Below the pieces are notes generated by a model. It was not told the origin of the DNA and did not search any database. It saw only the letters and a list, made by a program, of their open reading frames with translations. Positions 20,585-30,425 of a DNA stretch of 58,206 nucleotides are shown in pieces. Positions within the stretch are counted from its first letter, which is position 1, and each line of letters opens with the position of its first letter. The DNA is from Bacteroides sp. SM23_62 (GTDB lineage: Bacteria > Bacteroidota > Bacteroidia > Bacteroidales > SM23-62), in NCBI GenBank assembly GCA_001303955.1, contig LJUP01000001.1, positions 84,328 through 142,533 on the forward strand, given 5' to 3'. The translations under genes and the position numbers were made by a program.

Positions 20585-21604
20585 ATGCTGGTAAAAATAG
20601 ATCAGATCATCAAAGAAATCCAGTCGCTTTCCTTAAAATCAAGGGATGATGCTGATTCGTTCAGGTTGCGATACCTCAGTAAAAAAGGTATCATTGCTGA
20701 TCTATTCACAGAGTTTAAGGCAGTTCCGCCTGATCAAAAGAAACTCCTGGGACAAAGAATCAATGAATTAAAAAAAATAGCCCAGGAAAAGATTGATTCC
20801 TATCTTACATCAGCAGGCGGGCCATCCTCCGATAAGCATGAAATGGACCTGACCAGGCCCGGAGAACCAAAGCCCCCGGGATCAAGACATCCTGTTTCCA
20901 TTGTCAGGAAGGAGATCATCGATATCTTTGCCAGGGTGGGTTTCGTTATATCAGAGGGACCCGAGATTGAGGATGACTGGCATGTTTTCAGCGCCCTTAA
21001 TTTCCCTCAAGACCATCCCGCCAGGGATATGCAGGATACTTTCTTCATCAGGAGGAATCCTGATATTTTGCTTAGGACACATACTTCTTCTGTACAGGTT
21101 AGGGTCATGGAAAAACAACAACCACCCATCAGGACAATATCCCCTGGAAGAGTCTTCCGCAATGAAGCCATTTCTGCCAGGGCTCATTGTATTTTCCATC
21201 AGGTTGAAGGATTATATATTGACGAAAATGTCTCCTTCGCCGATCTGCGTCAGGTTTTATTTTATTTTTCACGTGAAATGTTTGGTATGGAAACCCGGAT
21301 CCGGCTTCGTCCCTCTTTTTTTCCTTTTACCGAACCTTCTGCTGAACTGGATATTTCCTGCAGCATATGTGGTGGTAAGGGATGTAATGTATGTAAATAT
21401 ACGGGCTGGGTTGAAATTATGGGTTGCGGTATGGTGGACCCCAACGTGCTTGACAACTGCAACATTGATTCCGATAAATATACAGGTTATGCATTTGGTA
21501 TGGGGGTTGAGCGAATTGCCATGCTGAAATATCAGATTAATGATCTTCGTCTTTTCTTTGAGAACGACAGACGTTTCCTTGACCAGTTTAGTGCCGCTTA
21601 TTAA
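20585..21604 (+). CDS. pheS: Phenylalanyl-tRNA synthetase alpha subunit
   Basis: 339 aa; [60 protein letters not shown]. Confidence 0.97.
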   Translation: MLVKIDQIIKEIQSLSLKSRDDADSFRLRYLSKKGIIADLFTEFKAVPPDQKKLLGQRINELKKIAQEKIDSYLTSAGGPSSDKHEMDLTRPGEPKPPGSRHPVSIVRKEIIDIFARVGFVISEGPEIEDDWHVFSALNFPQDHPARDMQDTFFIRRNPDILLRTHTSSVQVRVMEKQQPPIRTISPGRVFRNEAISARAHCIFHQVEGLYIDENVSFADLRQVLFYFSREMFGMETRIRLRPSFFPFTEPSAELDISCSICGGKGCNVCKYTGWVEIMGCGMVDPNVLDNCNIDSDKYTGYAFGMGVERIAMLKYQINDLRLFFENDRRFLDQFSAAY

Positions 21605-21621
21605 TATTCCTTGTCCATGGC

Positions 21622-22041
21622 TCAATCAAGGATCCTGATCTCGTATTCCAGGTCCATTACCCTTTTATAGGAATAGCTTACACCACAATATTTCTCTTTG
21701 CTCAGCTCAACAGCTTTTTGCACTTTTTTGATATCGATATTTTCCCCTTTTAATTCATAGATCACCTTCATCTTTGTGAAATGTTTGGGATGTTCCTCGG
21801 TCAGCTCACCCTCAACAACAATATTCAGGCTTTCATAATTCACCCTCATTTTGTTCAAAAGTGAAACAGTATCCATCCCTGTACAGCCTGCGAGTGCCAC
21901 CATCATCAGAGGCTTTGGTTTTGGCCCTTTGCTTCTCCCGCCAAATTCAGGATCAGCATCAATGGCAACCTTGAAACCATCGACTTTTGCTTCAAAAAAC
22001 ATTCCTTCCTTCCATCGAACATTTATCGATTCTTTCTTCAT
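21622..22041 (-). CDS. OsmC family protein
   Basis: ORF called from 22284, but homology-like sequence starts at Met82 (MKKESINVRWKEGMFFEAKVDGFKVAID), moving the start to 22041. Contains ALAGCTGMDTVSLLNKMR and YCGVSYSYKRVMDLEYEIRI. Confidence 0.87.
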   Translation of the reverse strand: MKKESINVRWKEGMFFEAKVDGFKVAIDADPEFGGRSKGPKPKPLMMVALAGCTGMDTVSLLNKMRVNYESLNIVVEGELTEEHPKHFTKMKVIYELKGENIDIKKVQKAVELSKEKYCGVSYSYKRVMDLEYEIRILD

Positions 22042-22144
22042 CTCTAGATATTTTGCTATGTAATTTATTCTCAAATTTAGGGATAAATTGTATATTGCAG
22101 CCATTAACTTACCTAGTATTACCAAAGGTCGATCCGTGCTGTAG

Positions 22145-22852
22145 ATGAATAGTTTCCAAACATTATCGTGTAAGGATGGATGCCTGGACAGGTCGAATTC
22201 CATATTTAAGCACCTGACTCCTGATGAGCTCGAAAAAGTGACTTTTGATAAATCTACAGAACAATTTAAGCGTGGTTCCATCATTTACCGGGAAGGCAGC
22301 CGCATCAATGGATGCTATTGTATCCAGAAGGGTATCATTAAGGTTTTCAAGACAGGTATAGACGGAAAGGAACAGATTATCCGGTTTGCCCGTACTGGTG
22401 ATATCATTGGTTTTCGTTCTGTACTGAGCAATGAACTTGCATGTACAACGGCAGAGGTACTTGACGAGGCAAGTTTGTGTTATATCCCTGCGGAAACCCT
22501 GGTATATCTTGTTAAGCATAACGGTAATTTCAGCATGGAACTGATGCAGCTCACCTGTAAGGAACTTGGCGAGGCAAATACCTATATCACAGATATTGCT
22601 CAGAAAACGGTCCGGGAAAGATTGGCTGAGATACTAATACATTTGAAGAACGATTTCGGGCTTGACGAAAATAACATCCTTCAAATATCCCTGACCCGTG
22701 AAGAGCTGGCTAATATAGTAGGCACCGCTACCGAATCAGTCATCCGCCTTTTATCAGAATTCAAACATGATCAGCTTATCGAATTGAATGGCCGGAAGAT
22801 CAGGATTCTTGATGAAGCTGGACTGATAAGAATCGGAAATCTTTATAACTAG
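22145..22852 (+). CDS. Crp/Fnr family transcriptional regulator
   Basis: 235 aa; cNMP-binding fold (GSIIYREGSRINGCYCIQKGIIKVFK) and HTH (LTREELANIVGTATESVIRLLSEF). Confidence 0.93.
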   Translation: MNSFQTLSCKDGCLDRSNSIFKHLTPDELEKVTFDKSTEQFKRGSIIYREGSRINGCYCIQKGIIKVFKTGIDGKEQIIRFARTGDIIGFRSVLSNELACTTAEVLDEASLCYIPAETLVYLVKHNGNFSMELMQLTCKELGEANTYITDIAQKTVRERLAEILIHLKNDFGLDENNILQISLTREELANIVGTATESVIRLLSEFKHDQLIELNGRKIRILDEAGLIRIGNLYN

Positions 22853-22866
22853 CTGATATTGATTTA

Positions 22867-23889
22867 TCAAAAGAGCATTTCCTGATTTCCAAAGTTACTT
22901 TTACCAAGATGTTTTAATGCCCTTTCTGTGACCTGTCTTCCACGAGGTGTGCGTTTGATGTATCCTTCCTTGATCAGGAATGGTTCATAGACTTCTTCAA
23001 TGGTACCACCGTCTTCTCCTACGGCTGTGGCAATGGTAGATATACCCACCGGTCCACCCTTGAATTTTTCTATGATGGTAGAAAGGATCCTGTTATCCAT
23101 TTCATCCAGCCCATGCTTATCAATATTCATTGCTTCCAGTGAATACCTGGTGATATCCAGGTCAATTCTTCCACTTCCTTTTACCTGTGCGAAATCACGA
23201 ACCCGGCGGAGCAAAGCATTGGCGATCCTTGGTGTGCCCCTGCTCCTGGAGGAAAGTTCTCTGGCTGCAATCGTATCGATATCTACACCCAGAATTTGTG
23301 AGGATCTTTTGATGATCGTCTCAAGTGTTTCCGCATCATAATATTCCAGCAAAAACCGTATTCCAAAGCGGGCCCTGAGCGGACTTGTAAGCAAGCCTGA
23401 TCTTGTGGTGGCACCGATCAGTGTAAATGGATTAAGTTCCAGCTGAATAGATCTTGCACTTGGTCCTTTGTCTATCATGATATCTATCCGGTAATCTTCC
23501 ATGGCAGAATAAAGATATTCTTCAACCACTGGGGATAAGCGGTGTATTTCATCAATGAATAACACATCCGATTCTTCCAGTCCGGTTAATATCCCGGCCA
23601 GATCTCCAGGTTTATCGAGAACGGGACCTGAGGTTACTTTCAGGTTCACATCCATTTCTTCTGCTATAATATGGGCAAGGGTTGTTTTCCCAAGTCCCGG
23701 CGGTCCATGAAGCAATACATGGTCGAGGGCTTCTTCTCTTTGCCTGGCAGCCTGCACAAAAACTTTCAGGTTATCAACCGTTTTGCGTTGTCCTTTGAAA
23801 TCAGAGAAGGAGATAGGCCTGAGACGTTTCTCATATTCCCTGTCCCGTTCTGTCAATCCCGGCCCATGTATCTCGAAATTTTCTTCCAT
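22867..23889 (-). CDS. ruvB: Holliday junction branch migration DNA helicase
   Basis: 340 aa; [65 protein letters not shown]. Confidence 0.98.
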   Translation of the reverse strand: MEENFEIHGPGLTERDREYEKRLRPISFSDFKGQRKTVDNLKVFVQAARQREEALDHVLLHGPPGLGKTTLAHIIAEEMDVNLKVTSGPVLDKPGDLAGILTGLEESDVLFIDEIHRLSPVVEEYLYSAMEDYRIDIMIDKGPSARSIQLELNPFTLIGATTRSGLLTSPLRARFGIRFLLEYYDAETLETIIKRSSQILGVDIDTIAARELSSRSRGTPRIANALLRRVRDFAQVKGSGRIDLDITRYSLEAMNIDKHGLDEMDNRILSTIIEKFKGGPVGISTIATAVGEDGGTIEEVYEPFLIKEGYIKRTPRGRQVTERALKHLGKSNFGNQEMLF

Positions 23890-23896
23890 TTATGGT

Positions 23897-25459
23897 CTAT
23901 TCGACAAGTTTTCTGGTTGATTCCGGCAGGTTGACCTTCAAACCATTCACCCTGGTCTCAACATCATCTTTAAAAGTAATTGTCATAACCAGGTTCCCTT
24001 CCGGATCATATTTCTTCCAGTTCTTTTCCTTTATTCCCATGACATAAAAACGCTCCTCCTTGAGGGCGCCATCTTTATAATAAAGCTTATGCTTGCCATC
24101 GGGGTTCCCCTGTATATAATAACCTTCAAACTTAAGCGTGCTGTCAGCATAAAAATATCTCCATTTTCCATCCCTCAGTCCCGTGATGAAATCTCCGACC
24201 TCGATATGGTCTCCCACATGGTAATACCAGCTACCTTCAGGTTCACCTTCTATATAATCACCCTGGGTTATAATCCTGCCATCCATTGAGTATTCTATCA
24301 GATAACCATCTTCCTTACCGTTATAAAATTGCTCTTCCCTGAGTATGCTCCCGTCGTTATAGTACCATCTCCATAATCCGTTGACCCTGCCCCTGCTGTA
24401 ATCTCCAGTTTGTTCCACCTGGCCGTTCTTGTGATAGAATTTCCATTTACCCGTTCTGTAATTATTTTCATACTGTCCCTCAGCCTTCAGTTCACCTGTT
24501 GCGTAATAATCTTTCCAAATACCCCATCGTTTGCCTTCATTATCCACAATACCTTCTGATACAACCTCTCCGTAATCATTGTATATGGTAGATGCGATTA
24601 CTTCACCCACAGGGTTATAACTTCTGTGTATCCCAATCGGAATGTTTTGTTTGAAGGGACCGCTTTTTACAAGCCTATTCTGTTCATCATATTCATTTCT
24701 TATCTCCACACCTTCATCTTCTTCTACATCCTCAGCAATTAGCTGGTCATCTTCGTATTTAAGCACCAGTATCAGGTTTCCATTCTCATTGAATTCTTTG
24801 TACAGACCGTTTAATTTTCCATCCTTATATGTTCTTTCGTTCTTCAGTTTCCCATCCTCGTAAAACTCTTTCCATATCCCCTGTTTAATTCCACTCCTGT
24901 CATATCTGTTAATTTGCTCACGATCAGTAATATATCCGTTGTGGAAATAAACAAGGGATTGTATTACCCCATCTTCATTGTATTCTTTTGTCAATCCTTG
25001 TTTTTTGCCATTTACATAACTTACCTCGCTTTTTAATTTACCGTTTGTATAATAATAATATGACATTCCTTCTCTCTTGTCATTCACATATAACTCCTTT
25101 GAAACTATTTCACCATAATCCCTTCCTTCTTTCCTGTTTTCATAACTGTACACAATATGGTACCCATTTTTTTTCCCGAACATATAACTTATTGTTTGCA
25201 ATGTGTCTCCCTCATTATTGTAAAAGGTCCATATACTGTCCAGCAAAAAATTCGTTCTTTTGCCTTCTGATTTTTTAATCCCTGTCACATAATAGGTAGT
25301 CCAATATCCATCCGGTTTTCCACCTTTAATGGTACCTTCGCTTGAGACCTGGCCGTTAGGATAGAAAAACTGGACAAAACCATCTGCCGGGGTATCGTCC
25401 TGCCCGTAAACAACAAAGCCATAGATAATTAATGTCAGTATGACTGCCAGTCTGTACAT
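23897..25459 (-). CDS. YwqK/MORN-like tandem repeat exported protein
   Basis: ORF called from 25546; plausible start at Met30 (MYRLAVILTLIIYGFVVYGQDD, signal peptide), position 25459, which removes the overlap with nadA. Repeated units of GkwkfYhkNGqveqtGdYsrGrvnG type. Confidence 0.88.
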   Translation of the reverse strand: MYRLAVILTLIIYGFVVYGQDDTPADGFVQFFYPNGQVSSEGTIKGGKPDGYWTTYYVTGIKKSEGKRTNFLLDSIWTFYNNEGDTLQTISYMFGKKNGYHIVYSYENRKEGRDYGEIVSKELYVNDKREGMSYYYYTNGKLKSEVSYVNGKKQGLTKEYNEDGVIQSLVYFHNGYITDREQINRYDRSGIKQGIWKEFYEDGKLKNERTYKDGKLNGLYKEFNENGNLILVLKYEDDQLIAEDVEEDEGVEIRNEYDEQNRLVKSGPFKQNIPIGIHRSYNPVGEVIASTIYNDYGEVVSEGIVDNEGKRWGIWKDYYATGELKAEGQYENNYRTGKWKFYHKNGQVEQTGDYSRGRVNGLWRWYYNDGSILREEQFYNGKEDGYLIEYSMDGRIITQGDYIEGEPEGSWYYHVGDHIEVGDFITGLRDGKWRYFYADSTLKFEGYYIQGNPDGKHKLYYKDGALKEERFYVMGIKEKNWKKYDPEGNLVMTITFKDDVETRVNGLKVNLPESTRKLVE

Positions 25460-25472
25460 TTTACTTAATATT

Positions 25473-26471
25473 TCAAATACCCAGCATTTCAGATATTTCA
25501 AGCATTCGTTTGATTGAATGAACCGCCTTCTGCCTGATATCTTCATCCACTTTCACCTCAGGCAGTTCATATTTCAAACAATTATATAACTTCTTTATTG
25601 TGATCATCTTCATAAAATTACAATCATTGCAAGCACATGTCGAATCCTTTGGTGGAGCCGGAATAAATGTTTTTTCCGGATTACTTTTCTTCATCTGGTG
25701 TATGATCCCTGACTCCGTGGCCACAATATATTTCTTTGCATTATCCTTCCTGGTAAAATTTAACAATGATGAGGTTGATCCTATATGATCAGCCACGATC
25801 AGTATTGGTTTTTCGCATTCAGGATGTGCTATGATCTTCGCATCAGTTTCCTTTTCCTTTATCTCTAGTATCCTTTCAAGTGAAAATTCTTCGTGTACAT
25901 GGCAGGCCCCTTGCCATATAACCATATTCCTTCCCGTTACACTTTTGATATAATTTCCCAGATTTCTGTCTGGTGCAAAAATAATTTTTTCTTCCTCAGG
26001 AAGACTTTGAACAATCTGCATGGCATTTGATGAGGTACATATTATATCCGTTAATGCTTTTATCTCAGCTGTTGTGTTTACATATGAAATAACTGTATAT
26101 CCCGGATACTTTTCTACAAAGGATTTGAATTCATCCGGAGGACATGAATCAGCTAGTGAACATCCTGCATTCAGGTCCGGTATCAGCACTTTTTTATCCG
26201 GTGAAAGAATCTTTGCTGTTTCTGCCATAAAATGTACACCTGCAAACAATATGATATCAGCACTGGTTCTTTCTGCCTGCTGTGACAAAGCCAGACTGTC
26301 CCCGACAAAATCTGCAATATCCTGTATTTCACCTTGCTGGTAATAATGGGCCAGGATAATGGCATTTTTTTCCTTTCTCATCCTGTCAATCTCCCTGAGA
26401 ATATCAAGGTCCGGACCTACCTTTTCGTCAACAAATCCCTTTTCCTTTATATCTTTCCAATTAACATTCAT
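25473..26471 (-). CDS. nadA: Quinolinate synthase
   Basis: 332 aa; NAIILAHYYQQGEIQDIADFVGDSLALSQ, HPECEKPIL, DSTCACNDCNFMKMITI. Confidence 0.97.
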   Translation of the reverse strand: MNVNWKDIKEKGFVDEKVGPDLDILREIDRMRKEKNAIILAHYYQQGEIQDIADFVGDSLALSQQAERTSADIILFAGVHFMAETAKILSPDKKVLIPDLNAGCSLADSCPPDEFKSFVEKYPGYTVISYVNTTAEIKALTDIICTSSNAMQIVQSLPEEEKIIFAPDRNLGNYIKSVTGRNMVIWQGACHVHEEFSLERILEIKEKETDAKIIAHPECEKPILIVADHIGSTSSLLNFTRKDNAKKYIVATESGIIHQMKKSNPEKTFIPAPPKDSTCACNDCNFMKMITIKKLYNCLKYELPEVKVDEDIRQKAVHSIKRMLEISEMLGI

Positions 26472-26894
26472 TTATTATATTCTATATAATTTTTATAATA
26501 ATGATGATAATAATGGTCTGTTAATTATATTAATATCTTAACTGAAATTACCTTAATTCATTTTATGAAAAAAAATGAAAATTGATACTAACATGATATG
26601 GTATGTATAATCATTATTATTCAAGAAAATATGGGCAAAATTAACAACTGTTGATTAAAATCAGGCAAGTCATGTTTGATAATCCATATTTATATGAAAT
26701 GTTGATAATATGTTTGCCTGTTTTTAGTAAATAAAGAGATTAAAATTTTGAATATTTGATTAAAAAAATAAGTATTTACTAAAATTAAATCATACAATTA
26801 TTTTTTTTAAAATTATTGAAAGATAATTAACACTCATTTAACAGTGTTTGAAATAATATAAAAACAAGATATTAAGAGATAAGGATAAAGGAAG

Positions 26895-26916
26895 TTTAAT
26901 ACTTTTAGGTATTAAA
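26895..26916. promoter_or_regulatory. Candidate operator: perfect inverted repeat upstream of rrf2
   Basis: TTTAATAC-TTTTAG-GTATTAAA (8-bp perfect arms, 6-bp spacer), 50 bp upstream of the Rrf2 start codon. Confidence 0.55.
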
Positions 26917-26966
26917 TAAATAATTTGTATAAATTTGAAAGGAGTAAATAAAAAAAGTACAAAAAG

Positions 26967-27398
26967 ATGTTATCAAATACCTCAAAATATGCCATAAGAG
27001 CAGTAATTTATCTTGCATTAAATGCAGGTGAGGAAAAAAAGATAGGCATTAAGCAGATATCAAAGGACTTGAGCATTCCTACACCTTTCCTTGGAAAAAT
27101 TTTACAGACACTGGCAAAACAAAAATTACTTTCTTCAACAAAAGGGCCACATGGAGGATTTGGATTGGGAAAATCAGCTGATGAGATTTCATTGATAGAT
27201 ATTGTAGATATTATTGACGGACAGGATATTTTCAATAAATGCCTGATTAGGCTGGAAGATTGTAACAGCAAGGAACCTTGCTCTATGCACGACAAATACA
27301 TAGAAATAAGAAAAAATCTTATGACGTTGTTTCAGAAAGAAAAGATTTCTGAACTTGTTGATGAAATAAAGGAAGGGGAAAAGAAAGTAAATCTATAG
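26967..27398 (+). CDS. Rrf2 family transcriptional regulator, probable Fe-S type
   Basis: 143 aa; MLSNTSKYAIRAVIYLALN, LSSTKGPHGGFGLGKSADEISLIDIVDIIDG, three-Cys cluster KCLIRLEDCNSKEPCSMHDKY (C-x6-C-x5-C). Confidence 0.93.
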   Translation: MLSNTSKYAIRAVIYLALNAGEEKKIGIKQISKDLSIPTPFLGKILQTLAKQKLLSSTKGPHGGFGLGKSADEISLIDIVDIIDGQDIFNKCLIRLEDCNSKEPCSMHDKYIEIRKNLMTLFQKEKISELVDEIKEGEKKVNL

Positions 27399-27776
27399 CG
27401 CACGGGGACGGATACCATATATTAGTACCATAAGAAGGGATCCACATATAAATCCAGCAAAATCATGCAGGATATCAGTAAAATCACCATCTCGCCCTGC
27501 ATGCATTACCTCCTGTAATACTTCTAAGAATATGGCAAACAGCATTACGATAATAAATGTGACAATAATATGACCCGGGGCAAAGGTTTTTGAAGAACTT
27601 ATTTTCAATTGCCCTCGCAGATAAAGCATACTAAATACCATAAAAAGACCAATATGTGCAAATTTATCCTGATAAGGTATATGCACATGGGGAATACTCC
27701 GTGAAGGGCTCAAGAAAAGAACCAACATAAATACGGTCCAGGTGATTGTTTCCCAAAAAAACAAGATTTTTTTCAT
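27393..27776 (-). CDS. VanZ-like family membrane protein
   Basis: 127 aa with about four TM segments; PYQDKFAHIGLFMVFSMLYL and DILHDFAGFICGSLL. Confidence 0.8.
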   Translation of the reverse strand: MKKILFFWETITWTVFMLVLFLSPSRSIPHVHIPYQDKFAHIGLFMVFSMLYLRGQLKISSSKTFAPGHIIVTFIIVMLFAIFLEVLQEVMHAGRDGDFTDILHDFAGFICGSLLMVLIYGIRPRAL

Positions 27777-27812
27777 GGTTTAAAACTAACAAAACAAAGA
27801 ACATTTACCAAT

Positions 27813-28946
27813 ATGGCGGGATTGTATATACATATACCTTTCTGCAGGGAAGCCTGCCATTATTGTGATTTTCATTTCAGTATCTCCATGAGGCAGTTAA
27901 ATTCCATGATGAATGCCATAGAAAAGGAAATTGCCATGCGTAAAGATTTTCTGCAGGGAGAAGTACTGGACACCATTTACCTTGGAGGGGGCACTCCCTC
28001 TGTTCTATCTGCCAGCCAGCTGAAATCACTTTTCAGGGTCATCAAAGATCATTACGAAATAGGTAAGGATCCTGAAATTACACTGGAGGGAAATCCTGAA
28101 GACCTGGTACCACAATACATTGAGAATTTAATAAAATTGGGCATAAACCGGCTCAGTATTGGCATTCAGTCTTTTCATGAAGATGACTTGAAGTTCATGA
28201 ACCGCCGGCATGGGAAAAAACAATCGCATTATTGCCTGAAAATAGTACGGAAAGCAGGTTTTAAGAATCTGAATGTGGACCTGATCTATGGATTGCCCGG
28301 ACTCACGACGATAAAATGGGAAGAGAACCTTGATATTGCTTCAGGGTATTCACCTGTACATATCTCCGCATATCATCTTTCGTATGAGAAAGGCACGGTA
28401 ATGGATTATAGAAGAATGAAAAGCAGTTTTAAAATCCAGGATGAACTAACCAGCCAGGATCAGTATGAACTGTTGGTTGACAAATTGCATCATAACGGGT
28501 ACCTGCATTATGAAATATCAAATTTTGCCCTGCCCGGTTATATTTCAAGGCATAACAGTGCATATTGGAATGGTAAAAAATACCTGGGCGTAGGTCCTTC
28601 TGCCCATTCATTTAACGGAGAAATCAGAAGCTGGAACATTGCCAAAAATACGAGTTATATCAATTTTGTTCATAAAGGCTCTGTTTACTATGAAATGGAG
28701 AAACTGGATCATACCTCACGTTTTCATGATTATCTTATGACTTCACTGAGAACCATGTGGGGAGCAGACCTGGCATTCATTCTGCGGGAATTTGGACAAA
28801 TGTATAAAGCACATTGTTTACAGATGGCAAAGCCATATTTGCAAAGCGGCAGGATGGAAAAGAATGGCGATAAACTCATCCTGTCAGAGGACGGCATGTT
28901 TATTGCCGATCATATCATTGCAAAATTGTTCATGAATCAGGATTAA
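27813..28946 (+). CDS. hemW: Coproporphyrinogen III oxidase-like radical SAM protein / heme chaperone HemW
   Basis: 377 aa; AGLYIHIPFCREACHYCDFHFS (C-x3-C-x2-C), YLGGGTPSVLS, GINRLSIGIQSFHEDDLKFMNRRH. Confidence 0.93.
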   Translation: MAGLYIHIPFCREACHYCDFHFSISMRQLNSMMNAIEKEIAMRKDFLQGEVLDTIYLGGGTPSVLSASQLKSLFRVIKDHYEIGKDPEITLEGNPEDLVPQYIENLIKLGINRLSIGIQSFHEDDLKFMNRRHGKKQSHYCLKIVRKAGFKNLNVDLIYGLPGLTTIKWEENLDIASGYSPVHISAYHLSYEKGTVMDYRRMKSSFKIQDELTSQDQYELLVDKLHHNGYLHYEISNFALPGYISRHNSAYWNGKKYLGVGPSAHSFNGEIRSWNIAKNTSYINFVHKGSVYYEMEKLDHTSRFHDYLMTSLRTMWGADLAFILREFGQMYKAHCLQMAKPYLQSGRMEKNGDKLILSEDGMFIADHIIAKLFMNQD

Positions 28947-28986
28947 CCACCCGGGGTCAGGCAGGTATTATTCCCGGCAGGGTCCC

Positions 28987-29898
28987 TTATCTTAGGCCAA
29001 AACTGGAGGACCCGATTTCACGCCTGTCAGCGTATAAATGTACCTGGTATGTACCCGGAACCAGCTGTCCGTCATTATTCCAGAATATGCACATGTCTAC
29101 ATCCACATTTTCATAGCTTACCTCCCGGCTGGCCGTAAAAACAATTTGTTCTCCCTGGAAATCAAAGAAATTAACACCGGAAGTTAATATCACATCATCC
29201 GGGCGGACCACTCGCAGATAAATGATTTTCGGACCAGGTTCCAGGATAGGATTTTCCCTCAGGGTGAAACAAATCCTTAATTTCTCCACCTTGATGGTTT
29301 TATTGATTTCCTTGCTCCTTTTATTCAGGGAGGCAATAACAATATTTTTAGCACTTAGGACCGAGGCCATTTCAACCTTGCTGGAAAGTTCGTTCCTGAC
29401 TTCTGTAAGCTCCTGTTTTTCAGATTCCACACGCCGTAATTCCTGTCTCACTTCAAGGTTTTCAGCCCGAAGTTCCTGGTTGGCCAGGTTAAGGGAATCA
29501 ATCTGCACCACATAACTTTTGAGTACTTTCCTTATGGTACCCAATTCCTTTTCGTACATCCGGATCTTATAAACATTATTGGCATTGATCTTTAGCAATT
29601 TTTCAATTCTGGCCTGCTCTGCCTGAAGTTTCAGGTTCATGGTATCATTCTCTGTTTTGAGGGAATCATACTGACTGTAGATATCCTTTAATTCATCTTC
29701 AAGCTGCACTTTTTGCCTTTCCAGTTCTGCTTTTTCCTCAGCAGATTGTTGTTTAAGATCACTGTATGTAAACCAGAGGTAACCAATGGCACCTGCAAGG
29801 ACAATGACCAGTATGATCCAGAGTACAGGTATCCTCTTTTTTGATTTTTCTGGCGTCAGCAAAGGTTTTTCTGGGTATGTATCCTTATTATGATCCAT
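28987..29898 (-). CDS. Hypothetical membrane-anchored coiled-coil protein
   Basis: 303 aa; single TM (VLWIILVIVLAGAIGYLWFTY), long Glu/Lys/Gln-rich heptads, C-terminal beta-rich domain. Confidence 0.7.
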   Translation of the reverse strand: MDHNKDTYPEKPLLTPEKSKKRIPVLWIILVIVLAGAIGYLWFTYSDLKQQSAEEKAELERQKVQLEDELKDIYSQYDSLKTENDTMNLKLQAEQARIEKLLKINANNVYKIRMYEKELGTIRKVLKSYVVQIDSLNLANQELRAENLEVRQELRRVESEKQELTEVRNELSSKVEMASVLSAKNIVIASLNKRSKEINKTIKVEKLRICFTLRENPILEPGPKIIYLRVVRPDDVILTSGVNFFDFQGEQIVFTASREVSYENVDVDMCIFWNNDGQLVPGTYQVHLYADRREIGSSSFGLR

Positions 29899-30084
29899 AA
29901 GTATTTGATATTTTTATTGTTGTAACAGCAAATGTACTAATCTTTTAGTACATATTTGATAATAACGTACGGATGACAGAATAATTTTAAAGAAGAGTCG
30001 TAAGAATAATAAAAAACACTCATATTTTGATTTTTACAATATTTAATCTATATATTTATACCATTGAATTATAATTTTTTTAGT

Positions 30085-30336
30085 ATGAACATTTATGTAG
30101 GTAATCTCAATTACAATCTTTCGGAAGATGAATTAGAAAAGGTATTCTCACCATATGGGGAAGTAACTTCCGTTAAAATAATCAGAGATAAATACACGGA
30201 TCAGAGCAAAGGATTCGGGTTCATCGAGATGACCGATGATGCTGATGCACAGAAAGCAATAGATGAACTGAATGGTACTGAGGTTAAGGGAAGGGAATTA
30301 CGTGTAAATCAAGCCAGGCCCCCGAGGGAACAGTAA
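30085..30336 (+). CDS. RNA-recognition-motif (RRM) RNA-binding protein
   Basis: ORF called from 30064; probable start at Met8. MNIYVGNLNYNLSEDELEKVFSPYGEVTSVKIIRDKYTDQSKGFGFIEM has RNP2 (IYVGNL) and RNP1 (KGFGFIEM). Confidence 0.93.
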   Translation: MNIYVGNLNYNLSEDELEKVFSPYGEVTSVKIIRDKYTDQSKGFGFIEMTDDADAQKAIDELNGTEVKGRELRVNQARPPREQ

Positions 30337-30391
30337 AATAGATCTTCTCCGACTTCCCGGAAAAGCTGCTATATTCAAATTGCGTTAGTCT

Positions 30392-30416
30392 GTCTGTTTT
30401 GTTTGGCTGAACAGAC
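30392..30416. terminator. Weak hairpin between convergent genes, possible terminator
   Basis: GTCTGTT (30392-30398) ... AACAGAC (30410-30416), 7-bp perfect arms, 11-nt loop; no strong T-tract. Confidence 0.25.
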
Positions 30417-30425
30417 CAAGCAGGG

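Noticed and set aside
21265-21280. TTTTTCACGTGAAATG in pheS, resembling parS
   Set aside because: The core TTTCACGTGAAA is palindromic but outer positions mismatch (about 13/16) and it encodes conserved pheS sequence; too weak without binding data.
20901-21527. 208-aa alternative-frame ORF within pheS
   Set aside because: Overlaps an unambiguous pheS in another frame; no recognisable domain.
21622-22284. OsmC ORF extending to 22284 and overlapping the divergent Crp-like gene
   Set aside because: The first 81 residues look non-homologous; an internal Met at 22041 gives a normal OsmC start and removes the overlap.
25460-25546. N-terminal extension of the YwqK-like ORF overlapping nadA
   Set aside because: A signal peptide starts at Met30 (25459); the extension is antisense-free read-through of nadA 3' sequence.
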